From OMG group bacterium (GTDB taxonomy: Bacteria > Pseudomonadota > Gammaproteobacteria > Pseudomonadales > Azotimanducaceae): a stretch of DNA of 64,000 bases. The DNA is taken from NCBI GenBank assembly GCA_012267385.1, contig JAAXGW010000039.1, positions 69,264-133,263 on the forward strand. Reading direction: 5' to 3'. Made by a program: the position numbers and the translations under genes. Shown piece after piece: positions 1-9,988 of the stretch (its first letter is position 1; each line of letters opens with the position of its first letter). Under the pieces are notes generated by a model that did no database searches, was not told where the DNA came from, and saw only the letters and a program-made list of their open reading frames with translations.

Positions 1-579
1 GGCGATCACTTGGTCCAACCAACCGACACTTTTCACGATATCTTGTCTGCTGATGATTGCGAGAATCTATGTCATTGGTTGTGTCAGTTTCCATTGTTGC
101 ATACTGAAGCAGGATATATCCTCGTACATGCTGGCATACCACACATTTGGTCTCTCCCGCAAGCGAAACGCTATGCGCAAGAAGTGCACGATGCAATGTT
201 GGGGACATCTTCTAAAGACTTTTTTTGTAGGATGTACGGTAATGAACCTGCCCGATGGTCCGATTCTTTGCGGGGGGTAGATCGACTTCGCACCATCACA
301 AACTACCTGACACGTATGCGTTGTGTTGACCCTGTCGGTCGGCTAAACTTCGAACATGTGCTAGGGACAGAACATTGCCCCAAAAACTTTCTACCTTGGT
401 TTGACTACTCTCCGCAGTACAGTGAACATGTCGCGTTTGGTCATTGGGCCAGCATTGGCGGAGTCACTAACCGATTTCAGTTTCATGCTGTTGATACTGG
501 GTGTGTATGGGGTCGACACTTAACGGCATTAAGGTTACCGGACCATAAACGGTTCTCTATTTCAGCCAAGTCAATTTAG
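1..579 (+). CDS. apaH: Diadenosine tetraphosphatase ApaH (3' part)
   Basis: Symmetrical Ap4A hydrolase, which cleaves diadenosine tetraphosphate to two ADP and so removes alarmone-like dinucleotides or Np4 RNA caps. The reading frame is open to the left edge, so the N-terminus with the first metal-binding motifs is outside the window; the first residues (GDH) correspond to the GNHD motif region. Family-specific stretches are visible: VHAGI near residue 40, RGVDRLR-TITNYLTRMR near 94-110, AFGHWAS, and DTGCVWG near the end. The cca gene starts 13 bases after the stop, so the two are probably co-transcribed. Confidence 0.93.
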   Translation, partial: GDHLVQPTDTFHDILSADDCENLCHWLCQFPLLHTEAGYILVHAGIPHIWSLPQAKRYAQEVHDAMLGTSSKDFFCRMYGNEPARWSDSLRGVDRLRTITNYLTRMRCVDPVGRLNFEHVLGTEHCPKNFLPWFDYSPQYSEHVAFGHWASIGGVTNRFQFHAVDTGCVWGRHLTALRLPDHKRFSISAKSI

Positions 580-592
580 TAGCATATCAGGT

Positions 593-1684
593 ATGGAAGG
601 GGACGAACAGTTCATCGGTGCAGTCAAAATCCCTGGAACGGTCTACTTAGTTGGTGGTGCTGTGCGGGATAGGATGAGAAAAGCCGAGGTAGACACCGAC
701 AAAGATTGGGTTGTGGTCGGTGCTACTATAGCGGAAATGCAAACAGCGGGCTTCGTTCAGGTTGGCGCTCACTTTCCGGTTTTTTTACATCCAGTTTCTA
801 AAGAAGAGTACGCGCTTGCTCGAACTGAGCGAAAGCTAGGTGAAGGACATAAAGGCTTCGAAACGGATAGCAACCCAAGTGTCACAATAGAAGAAGATTT
901 ACAACGACGTGATTTGACGATCAATGCCATGGCGATTGGAAGTGATGACACAGTGATCGATCCTTGGGGTGGCCTAGCTGACATTGACGCAAAGATGTTG
1001 CGACACGTATCAGACGCATTTGTCGAAGATCCGTTGCGAGTATTTCGAGTAGCCCGATTCACAGCACTACTACCTGATTTCGAAATAGCAAAAGAGACAC
1101 AAGAGTTGATGGTGCAGATGCGAGAAGAGTTGTCGACCTTACCTGCGGAACGAATTTGGTTCGAATTTGCAAAAGCAATGCGCGGACTCACTCCATATCG
1201 ATTCTTCGAAACGTTAAATGACGTTGGCGCAGTCGATCCTTGGTTTAGTGATCTTGCGACTTTGAGTGTCGCAGGTTTGATCCGCGAACGCTGGCTTCGC
1301 CATGCCAATGCTGTCGCTGCGATAGGTTGGCTCCATAACGAAGATTCAGTCACCAAGTTTTGTCGTCGGCTGAAAGTTCCAGGTAAGTTATTTCGCTTAG
1401 TGCGGAGCGTCGCGCGTCACGGTCAAGCGCTCTGTGAGCTACAAGAAAAGAGTCCTACTGATGTGATGCGCGTGCTTCAGCTTAGTCATGCTTTGAGACC
1501 GGGCGACGCTTTTGCTCGATTGGTCGATGCGGTTGAGGCTTGTTCAAGTACCGATTTATCTGCGGTTCGCGAATTAGTACAACAACTAAAACAGCTACGT
1601 GTTGAAAATGTGTCGCCGGAACAGTACGGTCGCGAGTTGCAACTTCGTCGATTGAATTTCATCGAATCTCGGTTCACTCGGTAG
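593..1684 (+). CDS. cca: CCA-adding enzyme (tRNA nucleotidyltransferase)
   Basis: Adds or repairs the 3' CCA of tRNAs from CTP and ATP. Class II nucleotidyltransferase: GGAVRD at residues 21-26, the catalytic D-x-D (DKD, 36-38), and the neck motif RRDLTINAMA follow in the expected order. At 363 residues it is shorter than the roughly 410-residue E. coli enzyme, and no HD phosphohydrolase motif is visible in the C-terminal part, so only the nucleotidyltransferase activity is expected. It ends 2 bases from the stop of tsaD on the other strand. Both tRNA genes in this window encode their own CCA, so here the enzyme may act mainly in repair. Confidence 0.93.
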   Translation: MEGDEQFIGAVKIPGTVYLVGGAVRDRMRKAEVDTDKDWVVVGATIAEMQTAGFVQVGAHFPVFLHPVSKEEYALARTERKLGEGHKGFETDSNPSVTIEEDLQRRDLTINAMAIGSDDTVIDPWGGLADIDAKMLRHVSDAFVEDPLRVFRVARFTALLPDFEIAKETQELMVQMREELSTLPAERIWFEFAKAMRGLTPYRFFETLNDVGAVDPWFSDLATLSVAGLIRERWLRHANAVAAIGWLHNEDSVTKFCRRLKVPGKLFRLVRSVARHGQALCELQEKSPTDVMRVLQLSHALRPGDAFARLVDAVEACSSTDLSAVRELVQQLKQLRVENVSPEQYGRELQLRRLNFIESRFTR

Positions 1685-1686
1685 CA

Positions 1687-2694
1687 TTATTGGACAGGAT
1701 CGAGTCGGTCTAAATCCCATCTTGGTCGCACCGCGATCGAGAGAGAATCAGATAGTCCCGCAGTTAATCGCTGATGCCCGGCGAACGCGACCATCGCGCC
1801 ATTATCGGTACACAAGTCGTCCGAAGGAAAGTGGACCTGACAGTCGAGGGTTTGTGCCTGTTCACGAAGGGTTTTGTTCGCAGCTACGCCTCCGGCAATC
1901 ACGAGGGACTTTACTTTCGTCTTCTCGATTGCACGCTGACATTTGATCACTAGCGTTTCAACGACAGCCCTTTCAAATGATGCTGCAATGTCGGCAAGAC
2001 TCTCGGGTGAAAGTGGAGAATTCTTTTCAACTGCTAGTTTTACTGCTGTCTTCAAACCACTGAAGCTAAAGTCTAGCCCTGGACGTTCAGTCATCGGTCG
2101 AGGTAGTTTGAATAGGAACGGGTCTCCAGCTAGTGCTATACGCGCAATTTCGGGACCGCCAGGATAGCCGAGACCAAGCACTTTCGCGGTCTTATCAAAC
2201 GCTTCTCCCGCGGCATCATCGAGCGACTGACCCAAGAGCGCGTAGTCGCCGATCGCCTGCACAAAAACTAGCTGCGTGTGTCCTCCGGAAACAAGAAGTG
2301 CTACGAATGGAAAGTCAGGTGGACTCTGATCGAGCAACGGCGCTAAGAGATGGGCTTCCATGTGGTGTACTCCCATCGCGGAAATGTTTAAAGCCCAGGC
2401 GAGGGAGCGTCCAATCGACGCACCGACCAACAGTGCGCCCATCAATCCCGGTCCGGAAGTGTAGGCGATGGAATGAACGTCACTTAGTTCAAGTTGTGAT
2501 TGCGAGAGAGTCTGTCGTATTAAGGGTACAAGCTTTTGTACATGGTCGCGCGACGCGAGTTCGGGTACGACCCCACCGTATTTTTCGTGCAGTTCGGTCT
2601 GACTGTAGATACTCTGTCCGCAGAGTCCTCGGACAGTGTCGTAAAGTGCAACGGCAGTTTCGTCGCACGAAGTTTCGATGCCTAAGACTAACAA
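1687..2694 (-). CDS. tsaD: tRNA threonylcarbamoyladenosine transferase TsaD
   Basis: Catalytic subunit (also Gcp/YgjD) that, with TsaB and TsaE, transfers threonylcarbamoyl from TC-AMP to A37 of ANN-decoding tRNAs. The 335-residue length is normal. The N-terminus [10 protein letters not shown] and the metal-binding HxExH motif (H111-M-E-A-H115, same numbering as E. coli) are intact, as are the ASKH-fold motifs SGGHTQL and [12 protein letters not shown]. It is convergent with cca and lies 23 bases downstream of proS on the same strand, so proS-tsaD is a likely transcription unit. Essential in most bacteria. Confidence 0.96.
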   Translation of the reverse strand: MLVLGIETSCDETAVALYDTVRGLCGQSIYSQTELHEKYGGVVPELASRDHVQKLVPLIRQTLSQSQLELSDVHSIAYTSGPGLMGALLVGASIGRSLAWALNISAMGVHHMEAHLLAPLLDQSPPDFPFVALLVSGGHTQLVFVQAIGDYALLGQSLDDAAGEAFDKTAKVLGLGYPGGPEIARIALAGDPFLFKLPRPMTERPGLDFSFSGLKTAVKLAVEKNSPLSPESLADIAASFERAVVETLVIKCQRAIEKTKVKSLVIAGGVAANKTLREQAQTLDCQVHFPSDDLCTDNGAMVAFAGHQRLTAGLSDSLSIAVRPRWDLDRLDPVQ

Positions 2695-2717
2695 AAGTGC
2701 GCGGACTCTAGTCGAAG

Positions 2718-4421
2718 CTAATTCAGATCTCGTAAGACTGTTGAAACAACCTGGTCGAGTGGTAGCTCCACCTTAGCTTCTCGTTGATGTTGGTATTCGA
2801 TCGAATCTTGACTCAGACCACGCTCTCCAATCGTTATGCGATAAGGAATGCCAATGAGATCAGCGTCAGCGAATTTCACGCCTGGACGTTCGTCGCGATC
2901 ATCATAGAGAACTTCTACGCCTTGTGCCGTTAGTTGCTCATAAACGAGGTTTGCGGCACTCACGACTGCTGAACTTCGCGGAACGTTTAAAGCGACTAGG
3001 TGCACATGTGCTGGTGCTATTTGGAGTGGCCAAAGTGGCCCAACTTCATCATGCTTCTGCTCTATCACTGCCGCGGCCAAGCGCGTAATGCCAAGTCCAT
3101 AGCAGCCCATTAGTACATTGACCGATTCTCCGTGTTCATCTAAGACGGTAGCATTCATCGTTTGCGAGTACTTTGTGCCGAGTTTAAAGATGTGTCCAAC
3201 TTCAATTCCTCTCAAAATTGATAACGGGCCGCTGCCGTCGGGAGCTTGATCCCCTTCTACGACTTTGCGAAAGTCTTTAATTGCTGAACGTTGAAGAGAC
3301 TCGTCTCGATTCCAATTGACACCGGTCAGATGAAAGTCATCTTCATTTGCACCACATACGAAATCGCTGAGCACTGCTGCGCTTCGATCGACGTAGTAGG
3401 GAATTTGTAGTTGAACGGGTCCGATTGAACCAACGTTGCAACCAACATGATGGCGTACATCACTCTCTTTCGTAAATGTCAGCGGACTTAAAACGTTCGG
3501 TAGACCTGCTGCTTTAATTTCTTGCAGTTCGTGGTCTCCTCTTAATACTAACCCGATTGGTGAGTCTCTGCCTTGTACGATCAGTGTTTTTACTGTCTGT
3601 TCAATCGGGACATCTAAACACTCGACTAGACCTTTGATCGTTCGAACCTTGGGTGTGGAGACTTTGGTTAGAGTTTCAGAGGGAGGGGCCACCTCTTCAG
3701 TTGCAATTGCTTCAGCTTTTTCAAGATTTGCTGCGTAGGCACTAGCTTCACTGTACGCTATGGCGTCTTCTCCCGTGTCTGCAAGCACATGGAATTCACG
3801 ATTCTCTTCGTCCCCAATAACTCCGCCATGCGCTTCAACGGAACGGAAGTCCAATGCAAGTCGAGTAAGAATCGCTGAATATGCGTCATGCATCGCGACG
3901 TAAGTTTTGTGCATCGAATGCTCATCTAGATGAAATGAATATCCATCCTTCATAATGAATTCACGCGAGCGCAACACACCGAATCGAGGTCGAATTTCGT
4001 CTCGAAATTTCGTTGCAATTTGGTAGAGATTGCATGGTAATTGCCGATAGCTTTTGACGTTTTTTCTGAATAGATCGGTAATCACTTCTTCATGAGTAGG
4101 GCTCAAACAATAATCATTTTCGTGCCGATCTTGCATTCTTAGTAAATCGGGTCCCATAATTTCCCAGCGGTTAGACTCTTTCCAAAGCTCTCCAGGTTGC
4201 ACAAAGGGCATGAGGACTTCTTGAGCGTCTCTCTTATTTAGTTCTTCCCGTACGATTCTTTCAACCTTCTGTAGTACTCTCACTCCAAGTGGAAGCCAGG
4301 TATAGAGCCCAGACCCTAGTTGTCGAATGAACCCGCCTCGTAATAAGAGGATGTGACTAGCGACCTCTGCGTTCGCTGGAGTGTCGCGAAGGGTCGGAAT
4401 GAAGGAATTACTGAATTTCAT
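2718..4421 (-). CDS. proS: Prolyl-tRNA synthetase
   Basis: Class II aminoacyl-tRNA synthetase charging tRNA-Pro. The 567-residue length and the YbaK-like insertion between motifs 2 and 3 (about residues 230-390) mark the bacterial type with alanine-editing domain. Motif 2 is seen at residues 137-160 ([12 protein letters not shown] then LRSREF), and motif 3 in the [13 protein letters not shown] stretch; the C-terminal anticodon-binding domain begins near 460. The promoter must lie in the intergenic region to its right, shared head-to-head with the fmdB-aspS operon. Confidence 0.97.
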   Translation of the reverse strand: MKFSNSFIPTLRDTPANAEVASHILLLRGGFIRQLGSGLYTWLPLGVRVLQKVERIVREELNKRDAQEVLMPFVQPGELWKESNRWEIMGPDLLRMQDRHENDYCLSPTHEEVITDLFRKNVKSYRQLPCNLYQIATKFRDEIRPRFGVLRSREFIMKDGYSFHLDEHSMHKTYVAMHDAYSAILTRLALDFRSVEAHGGVIGDEENREFHVLADTGEDAIAYSEASAYAANLEKAEAIATEEVAPPSETLTKVSTPKVRTIKGLVECLDVPIEQTVKTLIVQGRDSPIGLVLRGDHELQEIKAAGLPNVLSPLTFTKESDVRHHVGCNVGSIGPVQLQIPYYVDRSAAVLSDFVCGANEDDFHLTGVNWNRDESLQRSAIKDFRKVVEGDQAPDGSGPLSILRGIEVGHIFKLGTKYSQTMNATVLDEHGESVNVLMGCYGLGITRLAAAVIEQKHDEVGPLWPLQIAPAHVHLVALNVPRSSAVVSAANLVYEQLTAQGVEVLYDDRDERPGVKFADADLIGIPYRITIGERGLSQDSIEYQHQREAKVELPLDQVVSTVLRDLN

Positions 4422-4882
4422 GTTCTAAAATTTTGAAATTGACCGCTTTGGTTAACTGTCGGTCTGGTATGGCCTCTTTGTTTTCAACGCAAAGCCAAAT
4501 GTCGATAAGAGACTCAACTAACAAAAGGCTTATGAAAAAAGTTCGAACTAACTGTAAAGTGTTCGAAATAGTGGAGCGACTGCTGAGCTTGTATGCATGA
4601 TTCGATTGCGCATCTTACAGGCGCAATACGCTACGGTGCATAGTGTAGCGAGAGACACATTATAGCCTCCAACAGTGAGCTAAAACTCGTTGGTTTGGAG
4701 TGATTGCTTCTTCTTGGTGCTTGAACTGAATTTTGATATTTTCAAGTGGTGAAGACGGCTCACAACGAACTAATCACGAACTACTTTTAACGCTAGTCCG
4801 TTGCAGCAGCTGTCCGAAGTGCCGCGTATGTTGGGAAATCTTATAATTTTTTGCCGATCAATATTTGCCAAGGAGTACCAAA
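4422..4882. other. Divergent intergenic region with two tandem hairpins
   Basis: About 460 bases between proS (minus) and the FmdB gene (plus). No coding frame is convincing. Two inverted repeats sit side by side: ATTGCGC/GCGCAAT (4605-4611 with 4621-4627) and CGCTAC/GTAGCG (4629-4634 with 4645-4650), neither followed by a T-run, so they are not simple terminators. A TATAAT occurs at about 4838 just upstream of the FmdB gene. The region must hold promoters for both operons and could hold a small RNA. Confidence 0.4.
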
Positions 4883-5233
4883 TTGCCTATTTACGAGTAT
4901 GAGTGTCGAGCTTGTGGTCACGGTTTTGAAATCATGCAAAAGTTGTCTGATCCTGTACTCGTAGATTGTCCTGACTGTGACGAATCAGCTCTAAAGAAAC
5001 TCATTTCTCCCGTTGCTTTCCGCCTGAAGGGAACAGGCTGGTACGAAACTGATTTCAAAAATTCACAGAAACCTAAAGACACTTCCGATCAACTTAAAGA
5101 AAACGGTAACGACGCGGACAAGAATTCCAAAAAAGGAGACGAACCATCGTCCAAAACGAGTAACACCACCGGGGAAGGTGAGACGAGTAAGTCATTGGAT
5201 TCAAGTGAAGGGTCAGGTTCGCGGACGGCGTAA
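4883..5233 (+). CDS. FmdB-family zinc-ribbon protein with acidic tail
   Basis: Small putative regulatory protein of the FmdB/CxxC-CxxC family, commonly found just upstream of aspS; its molecular role is not known. The TTG at 4883 is chosen because AAGGAG lies 7 bases upstream and the family begins M-P-I-Y-E-Y; a TTG at 4865 is also in frame but the ribosome-binding site would then be inside the gene. Two CxxC pairs (CRAC, CPDC) in the first 40 residues form the zinc ribbon. From about residue 65 the protein is a low-complexity Lys/Asp/Glu/Ser/Thr tail, probably disordered. Confidence 0.85.
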   Translation: MPIYEYECRACGHGFEIMQKLSDPVLVDCPDCDESALKKLISPVAFRLKGTGWYETDFKNSQKPKDTSDQLKENGNDADKNSKKGDEPSSKTSNTTGEGETSKSLDSSEGSGSRTA

Positions 5234-5279
5234 AGGACAGGATTAAAGCACTTCACGCCAACGACTGAGTAAAAAAGTT

Positions 5280-7046
5280 ATGCGAACTCATTATTGTGGC
5301 GACCTTCGTCGCACGGACGTCGGTAGCACCGTTGAAGTATGCGGTTGGGTGCACAAGCATCGCAATCACGGTGCAGTAATCTTTTTGGATCTTCGTGATC
5401 ACAAAGGGTTATTGCAAGTCGTGTTTGAATCCGAAAATACGTCCGCATTTGCATGTGCGGAAAAATTGCGGAACGAGTTTGTAGTTCGTGTCAGTGGCAA
5501 AGTACAACATCGGCGCGACCGGGAGACAAATCCAAAATTAGGTACTGGGGAGATCGAAGTTCTAGCGAGTGAGCTCGAGGTCTTGAATACTTCTGAAGTA
5601 CCACCGTTCGCATTACATGAGCACATAGGGATCGGTGAGGATGTTCGGCTTCGTTATCGCTATATCGATCTGCGTCGAGCCGAAGTCCAACAAAAGCTGC
5701 GCGCCCGTGCCTCGATTGTTAGTCAGATGAGAAGATTTATGGAGGCTCAGGGCTTCGTCGACATAGAAACCCCTACCCTAGCTCGATCGACTCCGGAAGG
5801 TGCTCGGGATTACTTAGTGCCGAGCAGAGTTCATCCGGGCAACTTTTACGCTCTGCCTCAGTCGCCTCAGATATTCAAACAACTCCTAATGGTATCAGGA
5901 CTCGATCGCTACTACCAGATCGCTCGTTGTTACCGAGATGAAGATATGCGAAGCGATCGCCAACCGGAATTTACACAACTTGACGTTGAGGCTTCTTTCG
6001 TCAACGAAGTGGAAATCATGAACTTGATCGAAACGATGCTAGTGGATTTGTTCAAGGTTCAACGCGAAGCGAATCTCGGTAAATTTCCGGTGATCAGATA
6101 TGCCGAGGCAATGTATCGATATGGATCAGACAAACCTGATTTACGTAATCCCCTACAACTAGTAGATATCGATGACTTAGTTACTGACAGCGATTTTAAA
6201 GTGTTCTCTGTTCCGGCAAGCGACTCACAATCTCGCGTAGCGGTGTTAAAGGTACCAGCGAGTGTCGACAGCCTTTCCCGAAAACGGTTGGATGAATTGG
6301 TTGAATTTGTTAAGAAATTCGGTGCTAAAGGACTTGCGTACATCCGGGTGAAAGACCGGTCTGCTGGACGGGACGGTCTGCAATCGCCAATCCTAAAATT
6401 TCTAACGGATTCAGAACTGTCAGAGATTCTAGCTCGGTGTGAGGCAATTTCAGGGGATATTCTCTTTTTTGGGGCCGACAAATCCCCGACAGCAAATGTC
6501 TTTCTCAGTGAATTACGTGATCGTATCGCACAAGATCTTGATCGCGTCAAAGAGGGGTTTTACCCGTGTTGGATCGTCGATTGGCCGATGTTTGAACTCG
6601 ACCAAGACGAGTGTTATACGCCAGCCCATCATCCCTTTACTCGACCTAACTGCTCGTTCGCTGAATTCAACTCGAATCCATATGAAGCCAAAGCTCATGC
6701 CTACGATGTGGTGATAAATGGCTACGAAATAGGTGGTGGATCTTTGAGAATTCACGATCTCGAAATGCAACAGGCAGTTTTCAGGGTGCTTGGGATATCT
6801 CAGGAAGCTCAGGTCAAGTTTGGTTTCTTGCTAGACGCGTTGAAGTTGGGTTGCCCGCCCCACGGTGGTATCGCATTGGGGATAGATCGCCTTGTGATGA
6901 TTTTGACTGGAGCACAGTCCATACGGGATGTAATTGCCTTTCCAAAGACACAAACAGCCTCATGTTCCATGACCCAGGCACCTAGCGAGATTGATCACGC
7001 ACAACTCAGAGAGTTGAATCTCACCTTACGTAAGGAAGAAAGGTAA
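5280..7046 (+). CDS. aspS: Aspartyl-tRNA synthetase
   Basis: Class II synthetase of 588 residues, the usual bacterial length. The N-terminal OB-fold anticodon-binding domain (about 1-110, with GWVHKHRNHG and FLDLRDHKG), catalytic core with motif 2 (ARCYRDEDMRSDRQPEFTQL), the bacterial GAD insertion (about 290-420) and the C-terminal motif 3 (GGIALGIDRLVM) are all visible. Its stop overlaps the yebC start as TAATG, indicating translational coupling in the fmdB-aspS-yebC-ruv run. Confidence 0.97.
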   Translation: MRTHYCGDLRRTDVGSTVEVCGWVHKHRNHGAVIFLDLRDHKGLLQVVFESENTSAFACAEKLRNEFVVRVSGKVQHRRDRETNPKLGTGEIEVLASELEVLNTSEVPPFALHEHIGIGEDVRLRYRYIDLRRAEVQQKLRARASIVSQMRRFMEAQGFVDIETPTLARSTPEGARDYLVPSRVHPGNFYALPQSPQIFKQLLMVSGLDRYYQIARCYRDEDMRSDRQPEFTQLDVEASFVNEVEIMNLIETMLVDLFKVQREANLGKFPVIRYAEAMYRYGSDKPDLRNPLQLVDIDDLVTDSDFKVFSVPASDSQSRVAVLKVPASVDSLSRKRLDELVEFVKKFGAKGLAYIRVKDRSAGRDGLQSPILKFLTDSELSEILARCEAISGDILFFGADKSPTANVFLSELRDRIAQDLDRVKEGFYPCWIVDWPMFELDQDECYTPAHHPFTRPNCSFAEFNSNPYEAKAHAYDVVINGYEIGGGSLRIHDLEMQQAVFRVLGISQEAQVKFGFLLDALKLGCPPHGGIALGIDRLVMILTGAQSIRDVIAFPKTQTASCSMTQAPSEIDHAQLRELNLTLRKEER

Positions 7047-7786
7047 TGGCCGGTCATTCAAAGTGGGCAAACATCAAGCATCGGAAAGCTAGACAAGATG
7101 CAAAGCGCGCCAAGGTTTGGACGAAAGTCATTCGGGAACTCACAGTTGCTGCACGGTTGGGTGGTGCCAGCCCAACAGACAATCCGCGTCTTCGCGCTGC
7201 GATGGACAACGCGCTCACCGTAAATATGCCAAGAGACACCATCGATCGGGCGATTGCACGCGGAGCAGGTAGTAGTGATGAAGGTGCTCTGGACGAAATC
7301 ACCTACGAAGGCTATGGACCGGGTGGCGTTGCTTTTTTAGTCGAGACAATGACAGACAACCGAAATCGTACTGTTGCGGCAATACGCCATGCTTTCTCCA
7401 AACACGGAGGCTCGCTAGGTACGACAGGTTCGGTAGCTTTTCAATTTGACCGCCGCGGCGTCTTGCATTTTGATCGAACCACCGACGAAGACACCATAAT
7501 GGAGTTAGCGCTCGATTCCGGTGCTGAAGACGTCGAGAGCGACGATGAAGGAAACTCTGTCGTATTCACCACATTCGAGACTTTTAGCGAGGTGTTAGCG
7601 GCTTTCAGAGAGACTGATTGTGTACCACTACATGCGGAAACCACAATGTGGCCTTCAACTACAACTAGTTGTGACGAATCGTTGACTGAAAAGATTCTCA
7701 TCCTTGTGGACGCGTTGGAAGAGTTAGACGATGTTCAAAGCGTCTTCACGAACGCAGAGCTAAGTGACCTTTCAGAAGTGGGATGA
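7046..7786 (+). CDS. yebC: YebC/PmpR family transcription or translation factor
   Basis: TACO1/YebC family protein of 246 residues. The start MAGHSKWANIKHRK is the family hallmark. Members are reported as DNA-binding regulators (PmpR) or as ribosome-associated factors that relieve stalling at proline stretches; the sequence does not decide between these. The Pal protein in the same operon carries 11 consecutive prolines, which would fit the second role (inference). Overlaps ruvC by 4 bases (ATGA), the classical yebC-ruvC order. Confidence 0.95.
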   Translation: MAGHSKWANIKHRKARQDAKRAKVWTKVIRELTVAARLGGASPTDNPRLRAAMDNALTVNMPRDTIDRAIARGAGSSDEGALDEITYEGYGPGGVAFLVETMTDNRNRTVAAIRHAFSKHGGSLGTTGSVAFQFDRRGVLHFDRTTDEDTIMELALDSGAEDVESDDEGNSVVFTTFETFSEVLAAFRETDCVPLHAETTMWPSTTTSCDESLTEKILILVDALEELDDVQSVFTNAELSDLSEVG

Positions 7787-8304
7787 AAACCATCATTGGG
7801 ATTGACCCTGGTTCTCGTGCTACAGGATATGGTTTAATTTCGTATAACGGTTCGAATTTACGATATATCGCTTCCGGGAGTATCAAAACGCAACAAAAAA
7901 GCTTTTTTGAACGGTTGCGCGATATCTACGATGGAGTAGATCTTGTATTGTCTGAATACACAGCCGATATTTGTGCCGTAGAGGGTGTGTTCATGGCTGA
8001 AAACCCAAATTCGGCGCTAAAGTTAGGACAAGCTCGTGGAGCCGCTCTTGCCGCGGTGCTAGCAAGGGAAATCACTATCGTTGAACACAGCGCACGACAG
8101 GTCAAGAAAGTGTTAGTTGGGACCGGCAGTGCCACCAAGCAACAAGTACAGTACATGGTGAAGAATTTGTTGCGTCTGGACGGGGCTATGAGTACGGATG
8201 CGTCCGATGCTCTTGCAATCGCGATTTGCCATGTCTACAGCATGAAAACCGAAAGCCAAGACAGTCAGGGACAGTTAAACCCACGCGACCTTTACCGAGA
8301 CTAA
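7783..8304 (+). CDS. ruvC: Holliday junction resolvase RuvC
   Basis: Endonuclease that resolves Holliday junctions in partnership with RuvAB. The N-terminal IGIDPGSRATGYG holds the first catalytic Asp; VEGVFMAENPNSALKLGQARG carries the catalytic Glu and the conserved NPxSAxKLGQARG region; the C-terminal DASDALAIAICH supplies the last two acidic residues. 173 residues is typical. Start overlaps the yebC stop (ATGA). Confidence 0.97.
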   Translation: MKTIIGIDPGSRATGYGLISYNGSNLRYIASGSIKTQQKSFFERLRDIYDGVDLVLSEYTADICAVEGVFMAENPNSALKLGQARGAALAAVLAREITIVEHSARQVKKVLVGTGSATKQQVQYMVKNLLRLDGAMSTDASDALAIAICHVYSMKTESQDSQGQLNPRDLYRD

Positions 8305-8334
8305 ACTCACAATTCACCCACACATCTATTACTC

Positions 8335-8919
8335 ATGCTCAGTCGAATAGTTGGAAAGTTTGTCGAAATTGACGAAAATACTGCATTAGTAGATATAAAT
8401 GGCTTAGGGTACGAAGTCGAAGTTCCACCATCTACCTTCGACGATGTATCTTCAGGAGCCAAGTGCACGTTGTTTGTGCATGAAGTCATACAGCAGGATG
8501 CTCACACACTATATGGATTTACCAACAAAGCGATGAGAGATTTTTTTCGACTCCTCATCAAAATCCCAAGCGTCGGCCCTCGAAGTGCATTAGCGATTCT
8601 GTCAACTTATTCATTAGAGCAATTGAATCGCATAGCACAGGATCGTGACATCGGCTTTTTGACTCGCGTCAAGGGTATTGGAAAACGTGGAGCGGAACGA
8701 ATTGTTGTTGATCTTGCGAATCGACTTGACGACTTGCCTTTTGCAGTGAGTAGTTCAATAGACCAATCCTCGGACCTCAATGAAGCGGAACGCGCCCTAG
8801 TGAATTTAGGTTATCGTCAAGGGGAAGCTCGCCGCGCTGTGGAGGCGAACTGGCACGACGGCATATCCATCGAAGACTTGGTCCGCGCGTCGCTCCGGCA
8901 CTTGGCCGCAACAAAATGA
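8335..8919 (+). CDS. ruvA: Holliday junction DNA helicase subunit RuvA
   Basis: Holliday-junction-binding subunit. The OB-fold N-terminus begins M-L-S-R-I-V-G; two helix-hairpin-helix motifs (IPSVGPRSALAIL and VKGIGKRGAERI) sit between residues 75 and 125, and the C-terminal domain III that contacts RuvB ends the protein at residue 194. It overlaps ruvB by 4 bases (ATGA). Confidence 0.96.
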   Translation: MLSRIVGKFVEIDENTALVDINGLGYEVEVPPSTFDDVSSGAKCTLFVHEVIQQDAHTLYGFTNKAMRDFFRLLIKIPSVGPRSALAILSTYSLEQLNRIAQDRDIGFLTRVKGIGKRGAERIVVDLANRLDDLPFAVSSSIDQSSDLNEAERALVNLGYRQGEARRAVEANWHDGISIEDLVRASLRHLAATK

Positions 8920-9965
8920 CGGTGCAAGCAGATAACGTTCGTGTCTTAGACGCGCACCTACAACAAGATGAAGTAAGTTTTGATCGTCAACTCCGACCAG
9001 TTACACTCGACGAATTTGTCGGGCAGACTTCATTGAAGGAACGGCTCAAAATCTTTATCGAAGCGGCTCGGCTACGTACGGAGAATCTTTCACATGTGCT
9101 TTTTCACGGTCCTCCAGGACTGGGAAAAACCACGTTAGCACACATTATTGCAAACGAGATGCAATCCCCATTGCGAGTTACATCGGGTCCAGTGTTGGAC
9201 AAGCCTGGCGATATGGCGGGGATTTTGACAAATTTAGAAAGAAAAGGTACTCTGTTCATAGATGAATGTCACCGTATGCCGGTTGCAATAGAAGAGATCC
9301 TCTATCCCGCAATGGAAGAGTACAAGTTTGATATCTTGGTTGGTGATGGTCCACTCGCTAAGTCCATACGAATGGAACTCCCTCCATTCACTGTAGTTGG
9401 TGCGACTACTCGAGTGGGTCTGTTAACTAATCCTTTGCTAGATCGATTCGATATTGTGTTACATTTGGAGTATTACGATAGTGACGATCTAGCGCAGATT
9501 GTGCTACGTTCTGCTCGAAAGCTATCGATTTCAATTCACGATGACGGCGCGGAAGAAATCGCCCGTCGGTCTCGAGCGACTCCGCGTGTGGCAAATAGGC
9601 TGTTGCGATTGGTTCGAGACTTCGCGCAAGTCCGAGCCGACGGTGTCATCACTAAGGATATCGCGGATCAAGCCTTGAGTCTGTTTGAAGTTGATCAAGC
9701 AGGACTTGATTCGTTGGACTTGAAATATTTAAACTCGGTCGTACAAAAATACCAAGGTGGTCCTGTCGGTATTGAGACGTTGTCGGCTTCATTAGGTGAA
9801 GAACGCGACACTCTTGAAGAAGTAGTGGAACCATTCTTGATTCAGCAGGGTTTTCTCATGCGAACTCGACAGGGACGCGTGGCTACGAGACTAGCCTGGG
9901 ATCATCTTGGCATCAGCAATATTGGTCTCGACTTTGTGGATAATCAAACAAACACGGATCGTTAA
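8916..9965 (+). CDS. ruvB: Holliday junction DNA helicase ATPase RuvB
   Basis: AAA+ motor that drives branch migration with RuvA. Walker A GPPGLGKTT at residues 65-73, Walker B LFIDE around 110, sensor region GATTRVG and the C-terminal winged helix (GPVGIETLSASLGEE, then the RTRQGRVAT stretch) are intact over 349 residues. In most relatives ybgC (acyl-CoA thioesterase) follows; here tolQ follows within about 25 bases. Confidence 0.97.
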   Translation: MTVQADNVRVLDAHLQQDEVSFDRQLRPVTLDEFVGQTSLKERLKIFIEAARLRTENLSHVLFHGPPGLGKTTLAHIIANEMQSPLRVTSGPVLDKPGDMAGILTNLERKGTLFIDECHRMPVAIEEILYPAMEEYKFDILVGDGPLAKSIRMELPPFTVVGATTRVGLLTNPLLDRFDIVLHLEYYDSDDLAQIVLRSARKLSISIHDDGAEEIARRSRATPRVANRLLRLVRDFAQVRADGVITKDIADQALSLFEVDQAGLDSLDLKYLNSVVQKYQGGPVGIETLSASLGEERDTLEEVVEPFLIQQGFLMRTRQGRVATRLAWDHLGISNIGLDFVDNQTNTDR

Positions 9966-9988
9966 GAAATACCAGGGAGGATTTACCG

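Noticed and set aside
2133-2711. 192-codon plus-strand frame opposite tsaD
   Set aside because: Arg/Ser-rich shadow of a well-supported essential gene on the other strand.
4600-4860. Considered as 6S RNA or another known small RNA
   Set aside because: The long bubble-closing helix pattern of 6S RNA could not be found; only local hairpins are seen.
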